A stretch of 64,000 nt of DNA, taken from the NCBI GenBank assembly GCA_947646735.1, contig CANTFK010000842.1:372001-436000 (forward strand), given 5' to 3'. This DNA is from Peronospora farinosa (lineage: Eukaryota > Oomycota > Peronosporomycetes > Peronosporales > Peronosporaceae). The notes under the pieces are model-generated. The model did not search any database, was not told the origin of the DNA, and was given only the letters and a program-made list of their open reading frames with translations. Positions 54,902 through 64,000 of the stretch are shown here, piece by piece; positions within the stretch are counted from its first letter, which is position 1; every line of letters begins with the position of its first letter. The translations under genes were made by a program, and so were the position numbers.

Positions 54902-56605
54902 ATGCTCTTCCTGCCGCTGAAGGAGGACTCGTTACTGTTCCGCTTGTGTTTGTACTATGGTGTGCTCGTACTGCTATTAGAGCTCCTCATACCTCTTTTA
55001 TTCCAGCGCCGAGTGCGCATCGAGATTCCGCGTTTGGCGTTAAACGTGCCTGCAGTTCCGCTATCTACTCGAGAGTTCCAACAGCGTCGACTGGCACTGC
55101 AGCAACAGGTGACGGAACTGCAACGAGCTCTGGCTGAGACACCTCGTCGATCGCCACAGAAGAGGAGGCAATTATCGAGTGTGACTACTATGAAGAACAT
55201 GACGGCAGCTTCACCGTCGCCTTCGTTGGCGTCTCCAGCAAAGATTACGAGACTGCGTTCTTTACGGAAAACAAGCAGTGGTAAAACGGAGAAAAAGGTG
55301 TCTCGACCGCCTTTTGCTGCTGATTCTTCAGTGCATACATCAAAGCCATCGCCTACGACGATGGGTGACTTTTTAGCGACCCGTACAGTTCGACGAGGCG
55401 GGTTTTCCTTTCACGAGGTGTTTGAAGAGAAAGAAGACAGTGAGGAGAAAGATGAGAATGTTCAACAAGAGCGAGACAATTGGATGCAGACAGTGACCAT
55501 GAAAACAGCGAGACGAAGGGAATCACCGACGTTCTCAAGACGAAAAAAACCCGTGCGGTTTGTGTTTGAAGACGCCGACGGAGACGGGTATATGGGAGTC
55601 TTATTGGAACCTAGTGAGGCCGCTACGCGATTGGAGGCACTGATCGAAGCACGTAGAAGACAGCGAACAAGCACTTCACAGATGCACATACTTCCACCGC
55701 CGCCTTCAATTAGAATTCCTTTGTCAGCAGCAATAGCACCAGCTAAAAAGGTGTCAGAGCACTCTCCTCTTAATGAGCCCAACCTAACAGTGCATGGAGT
55801 TTCACCTCGACCGCAAGATGAAGGCAAGGCTATTGAAGGTGATGAGGAAAGGAAGGAGCCAAAGCAAAGTGAAGTTTCTTCGCCAGAAAGACAGCAAGTT
55901 GGACCTGATACCTTGGAAGAAGTCGAGAGGAGAAAGGAACCAGAGCAAAGTGAACCTCTTCCTGATTTCCAGGCATTTTGCGCTTCATTTGCAGCCGGTG
56001 GCTCAGCAGCAGCCCAACGAGCTGTGGCGAAGCGAAAGTACCATGAAGCGTTTGGAGCAGTAGACAAGGAGGTGAATGACAGTGCTACGACACTTCACCA
56101 ATGTTTAGATAGGGTCAAACATCCGCGAACATTACGACAAGACACGAAGCAATCGAGTGGCGATCACAGTGCAGATAAGCGCACATGCCCTGAAAGCTTT
56201 GGTTCCGACGACAAGCAGGCGATCAACAATACTGTAGTGACTCAGATTCTAGAAAAGCGCAAGCATGACCAAGCGTTCGGTCCGGCAAAAAAACAGAGTC
56301 AACCAGAAGAAAAGTACGGAATCATGTTTTTGAGTGCATGGGCGGCATTGGGGTTACCGTGAGGCTAACTGCGCTTGATGTCTGTGTTCACATTCTACAG
56401 AACACCCCGAATTGCGAGACAAATCTCGTTTGATGACGAGGTAAACGCACTTGCGGATACACCTTTGACGAAAATGATGGGGCGACTTTCAAATAGAAAG
56501 CGCAAGCGTACGCAGCCGTTCGGTATGATAGATGAAGACGACGAGGATACAGAGTGGCGTGACTCCCTTGCATTCCGGCCTCATCACTCTAGACTAGCGG
56601 AATGA
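54902..56605 (+). CDS. unrecognised single-TM protein with repeated KR...FG motifs
   Basis: Two exons (54902-56358, 56401-56605) join in phase across a 42-nt intron, giving 553 aa. Near the N-terminus is one membrane segment (about residues 12-36, LCLYYGVLVLLLELLIPLLF), followed by a coiled-coil-prone Gln/Leu stretch (about 60-80). The rest is basic, Ser/Pro/Glu-rich and predicted disordered. The C-terminal third holds four copies of a short motif, K-R-(K/T)-x-x-(E/Q/P)-x-F-G style: AKRKYHEAFG, DKRTCPESFG, EKRKHDQAFG and RKRKRTQPFG, each resembling a nuclear localisation signal joined to an FG dipeptide. A R-K-E-P-x-Q-S-E unit also occurs twice. I cannot name a family. One membrane anchor plus basic and FG motifs recalls transmembrane nucleoporins such as POM121; that is inference. 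Confidence 0.6.
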
Positions 56606-57173
56606 TGGCAGGTGCAAGCAAAAAGATCGGAACAATGATGACACTGACGTTCTCGGCTGCATTAGGAAATGCCTTGCGCACGAGCTACGGAACAAACCAA
56701 GTCATTGGTGCTCCTTCATTCCAGTCGTCACATACAACGTAGAACAACGCGTGGATGTTGGCAAGCTGTGATGACCATGGATCCGGCATGTTCGAAGCGC
56801 AATCGTGTAGCCACACGTTCATCGCAGCCATAGCCCGTTATCTGGTAGCGTGATCTTCCTGATCGTCTAGAAAAGCTCGTTTCCGTCACGATCAAGTCCT
56901 CTGAGCGAGCATTTGCCGTCTAAACACGATCACCTACGACAATCAATTCATCGGTGATGCAGAATGCAACGTGCTTAGCGCTCACCCCATCGAGCACCAT
57001 CCTAGTGAATTCTTCTTGACGCCAAAAGTCAGCAAATGCCCTCTGCACTGATTGTCCACCACAAGAGTATCGCTCTTCATCTTTATTGACCTTGCAACGA
57101 CTGCGCACTTGTGCAACATTCAGTGCACATCGAAGCGCATTGGCGGACACTACACCAAAAAAGCTTTGACACC
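56606..57173. other. interval between FG-motif gene and ITPase
   Basis: 568 bp, holding a possible minus-strand gene remnant (56728-57150) and nothing else recognised. The ITPase promoter must overlap this remnant. Confidence 0.4.
56728..57150 (-). pseudogene. possible gene remnant with in-frame stop
   Basis: A minus-strand frame reads coherently from about 57150 to a TGA at 56730-56728, except for one TAG at 56922-56920. It has no good ATG; its open part starts at or before 57150 and runs into the ITPase 5' region. The encoded text includes RAFADFWRQEEFTRMVLDG before the stop and SRYQITGYGCDERVATRLRF after it. A 33-nt GT-AG stretch (56936-56904 area) could remove the stop, but that is shorter than other introns here. 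I do not recognise the family. It may be a truncated pseudogene or chance. Confidence 0.3.
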
Positions 57174-57743
57174 ATGTCTAGTAGCAAACCTGTGCTGACG
57201 TTCGTGACTGGTAACGCCAATAAGCTCAAGGAAGTGATAGCCATCTTAGGTACCGACTTTCCTTTTGAGCTACGCAATCAAGCTGTAGATCTTCCAGAAC
57301 TCCAGGGCGAGCCGGCCGATATCGCAAAGGAGAAGTGCCGCCTTGCGGCCAAGCAAGTACAGGGCGCCGTGCTGGTGGAGGACACGTCGTTGTGCTTTAA
57401 TGCACTCAAGGGACTACCTGGTCCATACATTAAGTGGTTCTTGGAGAAGACGGGTCATGATGGGCTTAACAACATGTTGGCTGCCTATGAGGACAAGTCC
57501 GCCTACGCCCAATGCATCTTTGCTTATGCATCAGCAGGTGTCGAGCCGCAGGTATTTTCTGGTCAGACACACGGAAAGATCGTACCTGCTCGTGGCCCGA
57601 CCACATTCGGATGGGATCCAGTCTTCGAACCTGATGGATTCGAGCAGACGTACGCCGAGATGGACAAGGTCACGAAAAACCAGATCTCGCATCGTTACAA
57701 GGCACTTGAAGCCCTAAAAGCCCACCTCATGAAAGACCAGTAA
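57174..57743 (+). CDS. ITPA: inosine triphosphate pyrophosphatase (ITPase)
   Basis: Hydrolyses ITP, dITP and XTP to monophosphates and so keeps deaminated purines out of nucleic acids; cytosolic. Single exon, 189 aa, matching the family. Motifs are [58 protein letters not shown] and the C-terminal SHR. The first in-frame ATG (57174, [10 protein letters not shown]) fits the usual N-terminus. Confidence 0.96.
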   Translation: MSSSKPVLTFVTGNANKLKEVIAILGTDFPFELRNQAVDLPELQGEPADIAKEKCRLAAKQVQGAVLVEDTSLCFNALKGLPGPYIKWFLEKTGHDGLNNMLAAYEDKSAYAQCIFAYASAGVEPQVFSGQTHGKIVPARGPTTFGWDPVFEPDGFEQTYAEMDKVTKNQISHRYKALEALKAHLMKDQ

Positions 57744-57914
57744 ATTGTTGTGTTGTTTGAACGCTCAACAGCTGATACATTACAACACCATGTTCCATCT
57801 TGTCTTCCTTCTATCGACATTGGCCGGACTTGTTCGTGCGACCTCTCTTTGTTTTAACGTTTTAACAGTGTTTTTTCATCCCATCACAAAGCATAATCGA
57901 ACCCGACATTAAAT

Positions 57915-58415
57915 ATGGCGCTTCCGATCGGGTACATGGAACCCTTGCATTACATCCAACCGTCAGCACTTGTTGAGATCCTGCGTAATCCACATGCACC
58001 TGGTAAACGTCCTGTAATCATTGATGTGCGTGATACGGACTTTGCTGGTGGCCATATCCGTTCAGCAGTGAATATTCCAGAGGACAATTTCATGGACGAC
58101 GACGACGTGGACGCCCTCGTAAATAAGTACAAGGAGGAAGACATCATTGTCTTTCACTGTATGATGAGCCAAGTGCGTGGACCTTCCTGTGCCAAGAGAT
58201 TTAAAGCCCGGATGGAGGTTCTGCTGGAAGATAAACACAAACCTCGAGTGCTCATTCTTCACGGTGGCTACGAACGTTTCGGCAGTGTAAGCAAAGTGCA
58301 TGTGGCTGCGATCAGTTAGTTGCCTGATAACAGACACTGCTAAATATTCTGCATCATTGCTGTTCGTGGACAGATCTACAAGAACGAGACCGATCTCATC
58401 GAAATGGACGACTGA
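57915..58415 (+). CDS. CDC25/ACR2-like rhodanese-fold phosphatase
   Basis: Two exons (57915-58286, 58374-58415) join in phase to 137 aa. It is a single rhodanese domain with the active site H-C-M-M-S-Q-V-R (C-x5-R), plus VIIDVRDTDFAGGHIRSAVNIP and HGGYERFG. Small stand-alone proteins of this kind in plants and fungi are called CDC25-like phosphatases or ACR2 arsenate reductases. The C-terminal exon codes only 13 residues and ends in acidic EMDD. Which of the two activities it has cannot be told here. Confidence 0.85.
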
Positions 58416-58462
58416 GTCGTCTGACACACTGTCGCATACAGCGTGGAGCGTCGCGGCAGACT

Positions 58463-61400
58463 CTAGAGATGGTAGCTTGCTCGCTTGACTCGAGGTGTTT
58501 GCTTCTTCGTGATGTAGTCAATCAGGAAGTTTGCCTTTAAACATTCAATGTTGTGTGTCTTGAGCTTCTTCAGCCACAGATCTCGGGTTGGCACCTCCGG
58601 TGGAAATAAAGCCACGACGGGCGTCTCGGGAGTCGACTCCTTCGCTAAATTGTCAAAGTCTGCGGACTTGGTGAGCGGAATCACGGAACCACCACCGGCG
58701 AGTACGATACGTTCGCACATCTCTCGCGGGGGAGTGCATTTTGCGTGGATGAAAAAGCGCCAGCCAGCGAAGGCACCAGGGTGCCCTCCAGCGCGCTCCT
58801 TTCGCCAGTATTCGCACACTTCTGGCCATATTCTCGAATCAATATCCTTGTTGTCCGATTTGTGGCTTCCCCACTCGTGCGCTGCCTCATTGACAAATTT
58901 TTTTGCTGCAGCGCAGGCATCCAGGTACGATGGCTTCAATATCCACTACAATACACATCATGGACAATGTAACATTTGTTGAAACACAAGCCACGACCCA
59001 CTCTCTCTCCTCAAACACTCACCTTGCCAGCCGCACATCCGGCAATGAACTTTTCTGTTCGCTTGAGTTCGCTGCAAATAATGTGAGTACAGTTGCTGTC
59101 AAACACGCGACCAAACTTACTGACGCTTGCACCCAAAGAAGAGATGATCGAGGTGTGCAACGTTGCCTGGTCTCGATCGCCGGACAAAAGGAACACGCGT
59201 TTCATCTTTAACGATGAAATTACGGCAGTGTCCTTCTTTTGTTTCTTTGAAGAGCTCTTGCTCAATTTGGAGGTGTCCAGTTCTACCGAGTCAGCACCCT
59301 TGCGCTTCTTCGTTCTTGACTTCTTAGCATGTATCATTGTCGCTGTCTCCACATTGCTATCGCTGCTGATGTCTATGACACTTGGTAGCTCCTTCACAGC
59401 ATCATCTTCAGGTTTCGTAGCCTTTACAGCAGGTTCTTTCTCCACTTCTTCCACATCTGCGAACGCTTCATCAGGTTCATTCTTTCGAGACTCCCGCTTG
59501 TGCGTTGGAGAAGCGCTTGTGTTTGTCGGTGTATCGAACAGCGTACAAGCGACGTCTTTCGAACGGTCAGGGGTCATATTTGATGGATTTGTGATTGCTG
59601 CCGGAGTCGTTGCCTTTTGGTTTGTTAGCAACTTCTTGTCACTGGGAGTAGGCACTTTGTCAATCTCTGTGAGAACATCATCGACGTCAAATCGTCCCTG
59701 ACCAGCCTTCTTATTCTTTCTTACACTTCTGGTGCTTGGCGTGGTCGGCAGCTTCGTTTTGCTTACTATTTTCTCGTCAAGATTGATATCTCCACTGTTA
59801 TTCTTCTTTGAACTATCGGTGTCTCCCGGTTGCTCCTTGATAGAATTGTACCGGAACGTATCTTCGGCGACGTGCTCCCACTTTGACAGGCATGCAAAGA
59901 CCCACTACAAGCATACCATATTAACAAAATCACCATCATTTTAGAAGTGACGATAAACCAAGAAACCATCACGGGCATACCTCGTGATTCAAAACGTTGT
60001 CAAATCTCCAGCTCAGTGCCTTCTTGTACTTTTCTCCAGAATCTTCATAGCACAGGAGGTGCGTCGAATGCATTCGCGAGAGTACCGGGAGCAAGCATGC
60101 ACCGGTGGCGTGAACAGCAATCTGAAGCTCTTCGCGAGTTGGGCTTGACCGACTCGAGTAACCGGACAATGTAATAACGAAAGACTGCATTCCGGGGATA
60201 CTTCCAAATGATCGGACTGGCCGCTGAATCGCCTCATTATATGAAGTTGGCTTGCTGACTTGTGAAAGCCCTGCAAGAACCCAATAGATACTAACCACCG
60301 TTTTGCCTTGGCGCATGGCTTCATTGTACTCGAATCCACCACGATACCGACATACGACAAATGACGCATTCATGACCACCTTGCCCACAATGTCCTGGAA
60401 TGAATCACCGAACGGTACATTTGCCACCTTGGCATCTACTGACTTCAGCATATCTGACAATTTCTCTCGCAACAGTGGGGCTATATGCTGCGCAATGAGT
60501 ACAATCGCGCCTTGCAACGTCTTCTTCATCGCCTTCAATTTCTATGAGCAGCAAAAAACAAAAGGCATGGTCAATATTCTCCACCACCTTAGCAAGCATG
60601 TCTTAGTTTTCTCACGTCGTTTGACAGCTTGCGAACGAGTGAAAGCTCTGTGCCAAGTGCTGTCTTCCCAAGCTGGTACACGTGTGCACATTTGCTGAGA
60701 TTCAGATCTTCCAGCTGCACGTTTGGTTGCGTCGTCTTATTTGGCTTTATAATAGTAGCTCTAGTTGATTTCAAATAAAATGGACCTTCCAGTACGTGAC
60801 TCTGACGCATGACACACTCTTCAATCCACGTGTACTTGACATGATGCTGAGTCGCCAATCCAGCATGTTGTCCCATATAGGCAACAACACAAGTTGGCAG
60901 CAAATACGTCGAGTCTGTCGACGTTCTTGTCGACAGATGGTGGCACCACGCCTCTACACTTTGATCTAATTCTTTTTTGGAGAAGTGAAGCTGCAGTAGT
61001 TTCTGGTCTTCTTCTTGTTTTTCTCCTATTTCAGACGTCCACGAGTCTTTGTCCTTCTCATCTTGATACAAAATGTGTGTTGCACCACCATAAACTTCTT
61101 TCTTATCCACAATTTGCCCACCAAAGTGTGTAATGAGACCGTGAATGACCTTCCTCGGGTCTTTTCCGATTGTTCCCGCCGAGATTGCAAGCGTCGAGAA
61201 GATAAGCGCCGGGTTGGGGCTAAAACGATCCACAGGTAGAAGGCACTGCAGTAAAAACGTGCGAAAGACCCATTCCGGTCGCACAAGAGCCACAAAGCGT
61301 TCGTTCCGCTGCTCTACAAAGGTCTGGTAGGCCTTGGGATGACACACAATGTGTGTCATGGCGCTGTCATTGACGGGGTTAATGTCTTTTAACAAAGTAG

Positions 61401-61506
61401 CACCGCCATCTCGAAGACATAATTCAAGTACAGCTCGTTCGTTAGCTTCCAGCCCCATTGGGTGCACGATGCATCGCATTGACGCGTATAGAGAACGCTG
61501 CCGCAT
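58463..61506 (-). CDS. six-BRCT DNA-damage scaffold (Rtt107/Brc1/PTIP-like)
   Basis: Four exons (61506-60616, 60541-59981, 59904-59023, 58945-58463) join in phase to 938 aa. I count about four BRCT-like units in the first 490 residues (for example RPEWVFRTFLL, YTWIEECVM, a block ending in VVSIYWVLAGL, LNHEWVFACLSKWE), then a charged linker of about 240 residues rich in Ser, Lys and Asp with basic stretches (KKSRTKKRKG), then two C-terminal BRCT units (SNCTHIICSELKRTEKFIAGCAAGKWILKPSYLDA; GWRFFIHAKC). Four plus linker plus two is the layout of Rtt107/Brc1, scaffolds that bind phosphorylated histone H2A at stalled forks. Assignment rests on layout; TopBP1-like is an alternative. Confidence 0.75.
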
Positions 61507-62013
61507 GTCACTCAGTCACTTTCTTGGCGGATTGAACACTGGTGACGAGGAAATTAATAAATTACCGTTAGAAACGGAATCAAAAGGATTTCTATCCTGG
61601 TGAAATAAGTATTTTATTTAGTATTTAGAAGTAGTGTAGAAGTAGGAATCCTAGAGTAGGTAATCGTAAATATACGAATTGAAACCGAGACCGGGCTAAA
61701 CATACAATAATTACGAAAACCCACGCGACGAAGATAAAAAAACTGCCGCGACCACGAAGACCAAGCCAGCTACCCAGCGACGACTACGACGACGACGACC
61801 ACAAGGACATCGAAGACGAAGTAATGGGAAGCACTTACGGCGAAGATGGTGTGGTGAAGTGCTAATTTTGTGATGTGGAGGTCCCAGACTCCAGTTGGAT
61901 TCGGAGTATAGGCCGTGGGTCAGGGACAGGGGACCAGAGAGACAGGGGCCTCGAAGGGGAGCGACCGTTGGTGGAGGACAATCCGCAGGATCCGCCGAAA
62001 AAATCAGTATCAC
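61507..62013. other. edge of repeat-rich region, no gene seen
   Basis: About 500 bp following the start of the BRCT gene. An AT-rich part (to about 61720) is followed by GA- and CG-rich sequence encoding Arg- or Asp-rich strings in several frames. Open frames on the minus strand (61711-62049) have skewed composition and no recognisable product. Confidence 0.4.
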
Positions 62014-62033
62014 GGTACCGGTTAACCGGTACC
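62014..62033. repeat. 20-bp perfect palindrome
   Basis: GGTACCGGTTAACCGGTACC is its own reverse complement with no spacer. It sits just outside the minisatellite, at the boundary of the repeat-rich tract. It could be a protein-binding site, recombination site or element end. Confidence 0.9.
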
Positions 62034-62060
62034 AAAGGGAGTTGATCATGGCCGCTCATT

Positions 62061-62370
62061 GATCGACCTGGCCCCTCGTTGGTAGACCCGGGTCCCTCAT
62101 TGGTCGACCCGGTCCCTCATCGGTCGACCTGGGTCCCTCATTGGTAGACCTTGGTCCCTCATTGGTCGACCCGGTTCCTCGTTGGTCGACCCGGTTCCTC
62201 ATTGGTCGACCTGGGTCCCTCGTTGGTAGACCCGGGTCCCTCATTGGTCGACCCGGTCCCTCGTTGGTCGACCTGGGTCCCTCATTGGTAGACCTGGGTC
62301 CCTCATTGGTAGACCCGGTCCCTCGTTGGTCGACCTGGGTCCCTCATCAGTCGACCTCGGCCCCTCGGGG
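62061..62370 (+). repeat. 21-bp minisatellite, about 14-15 units
   Basis: Tandem array of a 20-21-bp unit close to GTCGACCTGGGTCCCTCATTG, with GTAGAC, CCCGG and CTCGTTG variants. It remains open in several frames on both strands because the unit is mostly 21 nt, producing spurious heptad-repeat ORFs. Unit variants are interspersed, not blocked, suggesting an older array that has been shuffled. Confidence 0.92.
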
Positions 62371-62772
62371 TTCAGCCACTCCGGACTGGTTAATACAAGG
62401 ATCAGACTAGTCGACGCAAGGAATCAGAGCTTCAGGCAAATAAAGGAGTTAAAAGGATAGGACTATATTAAATACTACTCAATTTGCGATCTACGTGGCT
62501 CGACTCCGTCACCCAAGAAGGACTTGTTCTAAGCTACTCACTGTTCCGGGAAGGGATATATTTTGGCCCCCGTCGAAGACAGTTGCGTAGCGAAGTTCAA
62601 GGGCTCCAGGGTATATTTGGCCTGTGAGCTCGTTCGAGTAGCAACACCCCCCAAGACCCGCTATCGGAAGCGGTCTCCCTCACCTCAAGGTCCGGGAGCA
62701 ACGTAAAGGTCAGGTGGTTAATACCCCTGAAACAAGGAGGAAAAGGCCAGGGACGACAAGCCCCTGAAGAAT
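62371..62772. other. stretch between minisatellite and decayed element
   Basis: 400 bp with no coding frame that I trust. It may be an untranslated or terminal part of the neighbouring element, but I see no long terminal repeat pair inside the window to prove this. Confidence 0.35.
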
Positions 62773-63873
62773 TTGGCTCTAAGTCCACTCTCGACAAGGT
62801 CGATCGAGTGGCCAACTACCGGCCCACCGAGTGAAGAATATCCACTCGAGGTCCCCCAGGTCTACCTCCCTCAAGGCAGACATCTACATCGTCACCAAGT
62901 CCTCCGAAGAGTGCAACCCGCCAGCCGACGGGTACACAAGGTGAGAGAAGGTTCATACGCGGCATCGGGGTACCCCCTCCGACAGTCGGCAGTCCGGCAC
63001 AGTGAGTGGTTTGGGGTCTCATCATACAATTTTGAGAACCCACTCCACCACAATGGCGGAAGTGAACGCATGCAGATCATGCCAAACTGGACCAAATATG
63101 TCCCGACCGAGTGGCCACCACCCGCCGACGTAATCCCGAAGGAGCCAGAAGAAGGTGACTACCCGACGCGCCGGGAGTACGGGGAGGCGGTATACCTACG
63201 GTCTCGGGTCATGAAGCAATGGAGGAAAAACTATGGACTGGCGCAGCGCACGACGGAGCCACGGGCGGATACAGCAGGAATCGACACGCGGGAACAATTG
63301 GCAGCACGGCGAAAACGTGGCAAGGACCGACTGGGATGGACGAGGAGACGCCGGAAGGGGGGAGGCAAAAGGTTGCCCTACGTGGTGACCGGGAATATCA
63401 TCCATCCCAATAACGTGGTGCCCAGCACCCAATGAAGAAGGGAGGAGAGCGGCGCAGCCTCACCCATGGAGGACGAGCGGAGTGAAGACGGGAAAGGCGA
63501 CGAGGATGTCGAAGTCGCGGAAGAGATCGACCTGACGCATTCTGATAGTGACGACGAAGAACCAGTCGAAGTCGCGGAAGAGATCGACCTGACGCATTTT
63601 GATAGTGACGACGAAGAATGTGTCGAAGGGACGCGGGACTGAATACTGCAGAACTGCAAAGTGGGGCAACGGGTATCATGGCCGACGGACGTCCGGCGTG
63701 TGTCCATGATGCTGAACCCCGACAAGATCACCTTCGAGATACCAGGTCTACGGAAGGAGAAATGCGGATGCGAAGGAAGATGCGAAATCGCGACGTGTCC
63801 AAACGCGGTTGAGGAGCAGGTGTGTGAGGATTTCTATCTTTTGTGCGAAATGCAACGTAAATTTGAGTTTTAG
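62773..63873 (+). pseudogene. decayed mobile-element-like reading frame with Cys-rich motif
   Basis: One continuous frame from 62773 to a stop at 63871-63873, broken by two TGA codons (63433-63435 and 63640-63642). Part 1 is basic and includes TEWPPPADVIPKEPEEGDYPTRREYGEAVYLR. Part 2 (ATG at 63466) is acidic and has a 19-residue duplication (V-E-V-A-E-E-I-D-L-T-H-x-D-S-D-D-E-E). Part 3 contains VGQRVSWPTDV and a C-x-C-x3-C-x5-C cluster (KCGCEGRCEIATCPNA) like the Cys-rich pre-SET/AWS-type segment that I associate with repetitive oomycete genes. There is no ATG at the 5' edge. I read it as a mobile-element or multicopy-gene relic; splicing around the stops cannot be excluded. Confidence 0.45.
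63508..63618 (+). repeat. two 54-bp direct repeats, 57-bp period
   Basis: Copies at 63508-63561 and 63565-63618 differ at one position (CATTCTGAT versus CATTTTGAT). They keep the reading frame (19 codons) and encode a hydrophobic core E-I-D-L-T followed by an acidic D-S-D-D-E-E, which looks like a SUMO-interaction motif. Confidence 0.9.
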
Positions 63874-64000
63874 TGCCAGCAAAAAATGGGGTTCGACTAC
63901 TAAAAGTTATCGCAAGTATCGACAAGATTGCAAATAAAGCGTTATGCCCGTCATTTAAATTCACTGCTAAAGTAAACCTTTTTAGCGTCAATTACACAAG

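Noticed and set aside
61711..62049. 112-codon minus-strand frame
   Set aside because: Pro/Arg/Ser-rich, no recognised motif, spans the palindrome; likely chance in GC-rich repeat DNA.
62061..62370. CRISPR-like array
   Set aside because: Units are directly adjacent with no unique spacers, in a eukaryotic context; this is a minisatellite.
62056..62410. Open frames on both strands in the minisatellite
   Set aside because: They exist because the repeat unit is mostly 21 nt and stop-free; simple heptad repeats with no gene context.
63378..63731. Ser-rich minus-strand frame
   Set aside because: Antisense of the duplicated acidic segment; the repeat explains its composition.

Overview
The window reads as nuclear DNA of an oomycete (a Phytophthora or downy-mildew type stramenopile; the species cannot be named from sequence alone). 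The reasons are compact genes on both strands with few short GT-AG introns (mostly 42 to 100 nt), short intergenic gaps, oomycete-like initiator sequences (TCAttYTtCA type) just upstream of some starts, and a stramenopile flavour to several proteins: a plant-type phosphofructokinase, a Skp1-GlcNAc-transferase-like (GT60) protein, and a TOM70-like protein carrying a rhodanese-like domain. No bacterial operons, rRNA, tRNA or CRISPR arrays were seen.

Layout. 1-1.1 kb: an uncertain, possibly broken minus-strand small gene. 1.1-5.1 kb: UAP56/SUB2 helicase (+) converging on the spliceosomal MFAP1 homologue (-). 5.4-6.8 kb: GT60-like membrane protein. 6.9-20.8 kb: a giant Tra1/TRRAP gene of about 4,601 codons in two exons. 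21-24.5 kb (-): an Ig-fold TRAPP-like protein and the PP4 catalytic subunit. 24.6-27.2 kb (-): an anoctamin. 27.5-28.7 kb (+): Trm10. 28.8-31.8 kb (-): Vta1/LIP5 with an apparent frameshift, then an HtrA-type protease. 32-34.4 kb (-): a small secreted or anchored protein, a 1.2-kb empty stretch, and TRAPPC1/Bet5. 34.6-39.3 kb (+): the rhodanese/TOM70-like protein and two tandem TMEM14 genes. 39.4-47.3 kb (-): VIP1/PPIP5K and SEC31. 47.8-49.3 kb (+): a membrane-anchored histidine acid phosphatase. 49.5-51.1 kb (-): AlaX-type editing protein. 51.4-58.4 kb (+): phosphofructokinase, alanine aminotransferase, an unrecognised FG-motif membrane protein, ITPase and a CDC25/ACR2-like phosphatase. 58.5-61.5 kb (-): a six-BRCT protein. 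61.5-64 kb: repeat-rich DNA with a 20-bp perfect palindrome, a 21-bp minisatellite and a decayed mobile-element-like reading frame.

Most genes are housekeeping. A loose theme is membrane traffic (SEC31, TRAPPC1, TRAPP-like Ig protein, Vta1, anoctamin) and RNA/tRNA handling (UAP56, MFAP1, Trm10, AlaX), but neighbouring genes look independently transcribed. The best candidates for undescribed biology are the rhodanese-acidic-TPR fusion, the single-TM protein with four K-R-(K/T)-x-x-(E/Q/P)-x-F-G-like motifs, the Ala/Gln repeat insertion in Tra1, and the decayed element at the right edge, whose one frame is broken by two TGA codons. All exon boundaries are read by eye from splice signals and family alignment from memory; none was checked by transcript or database search.
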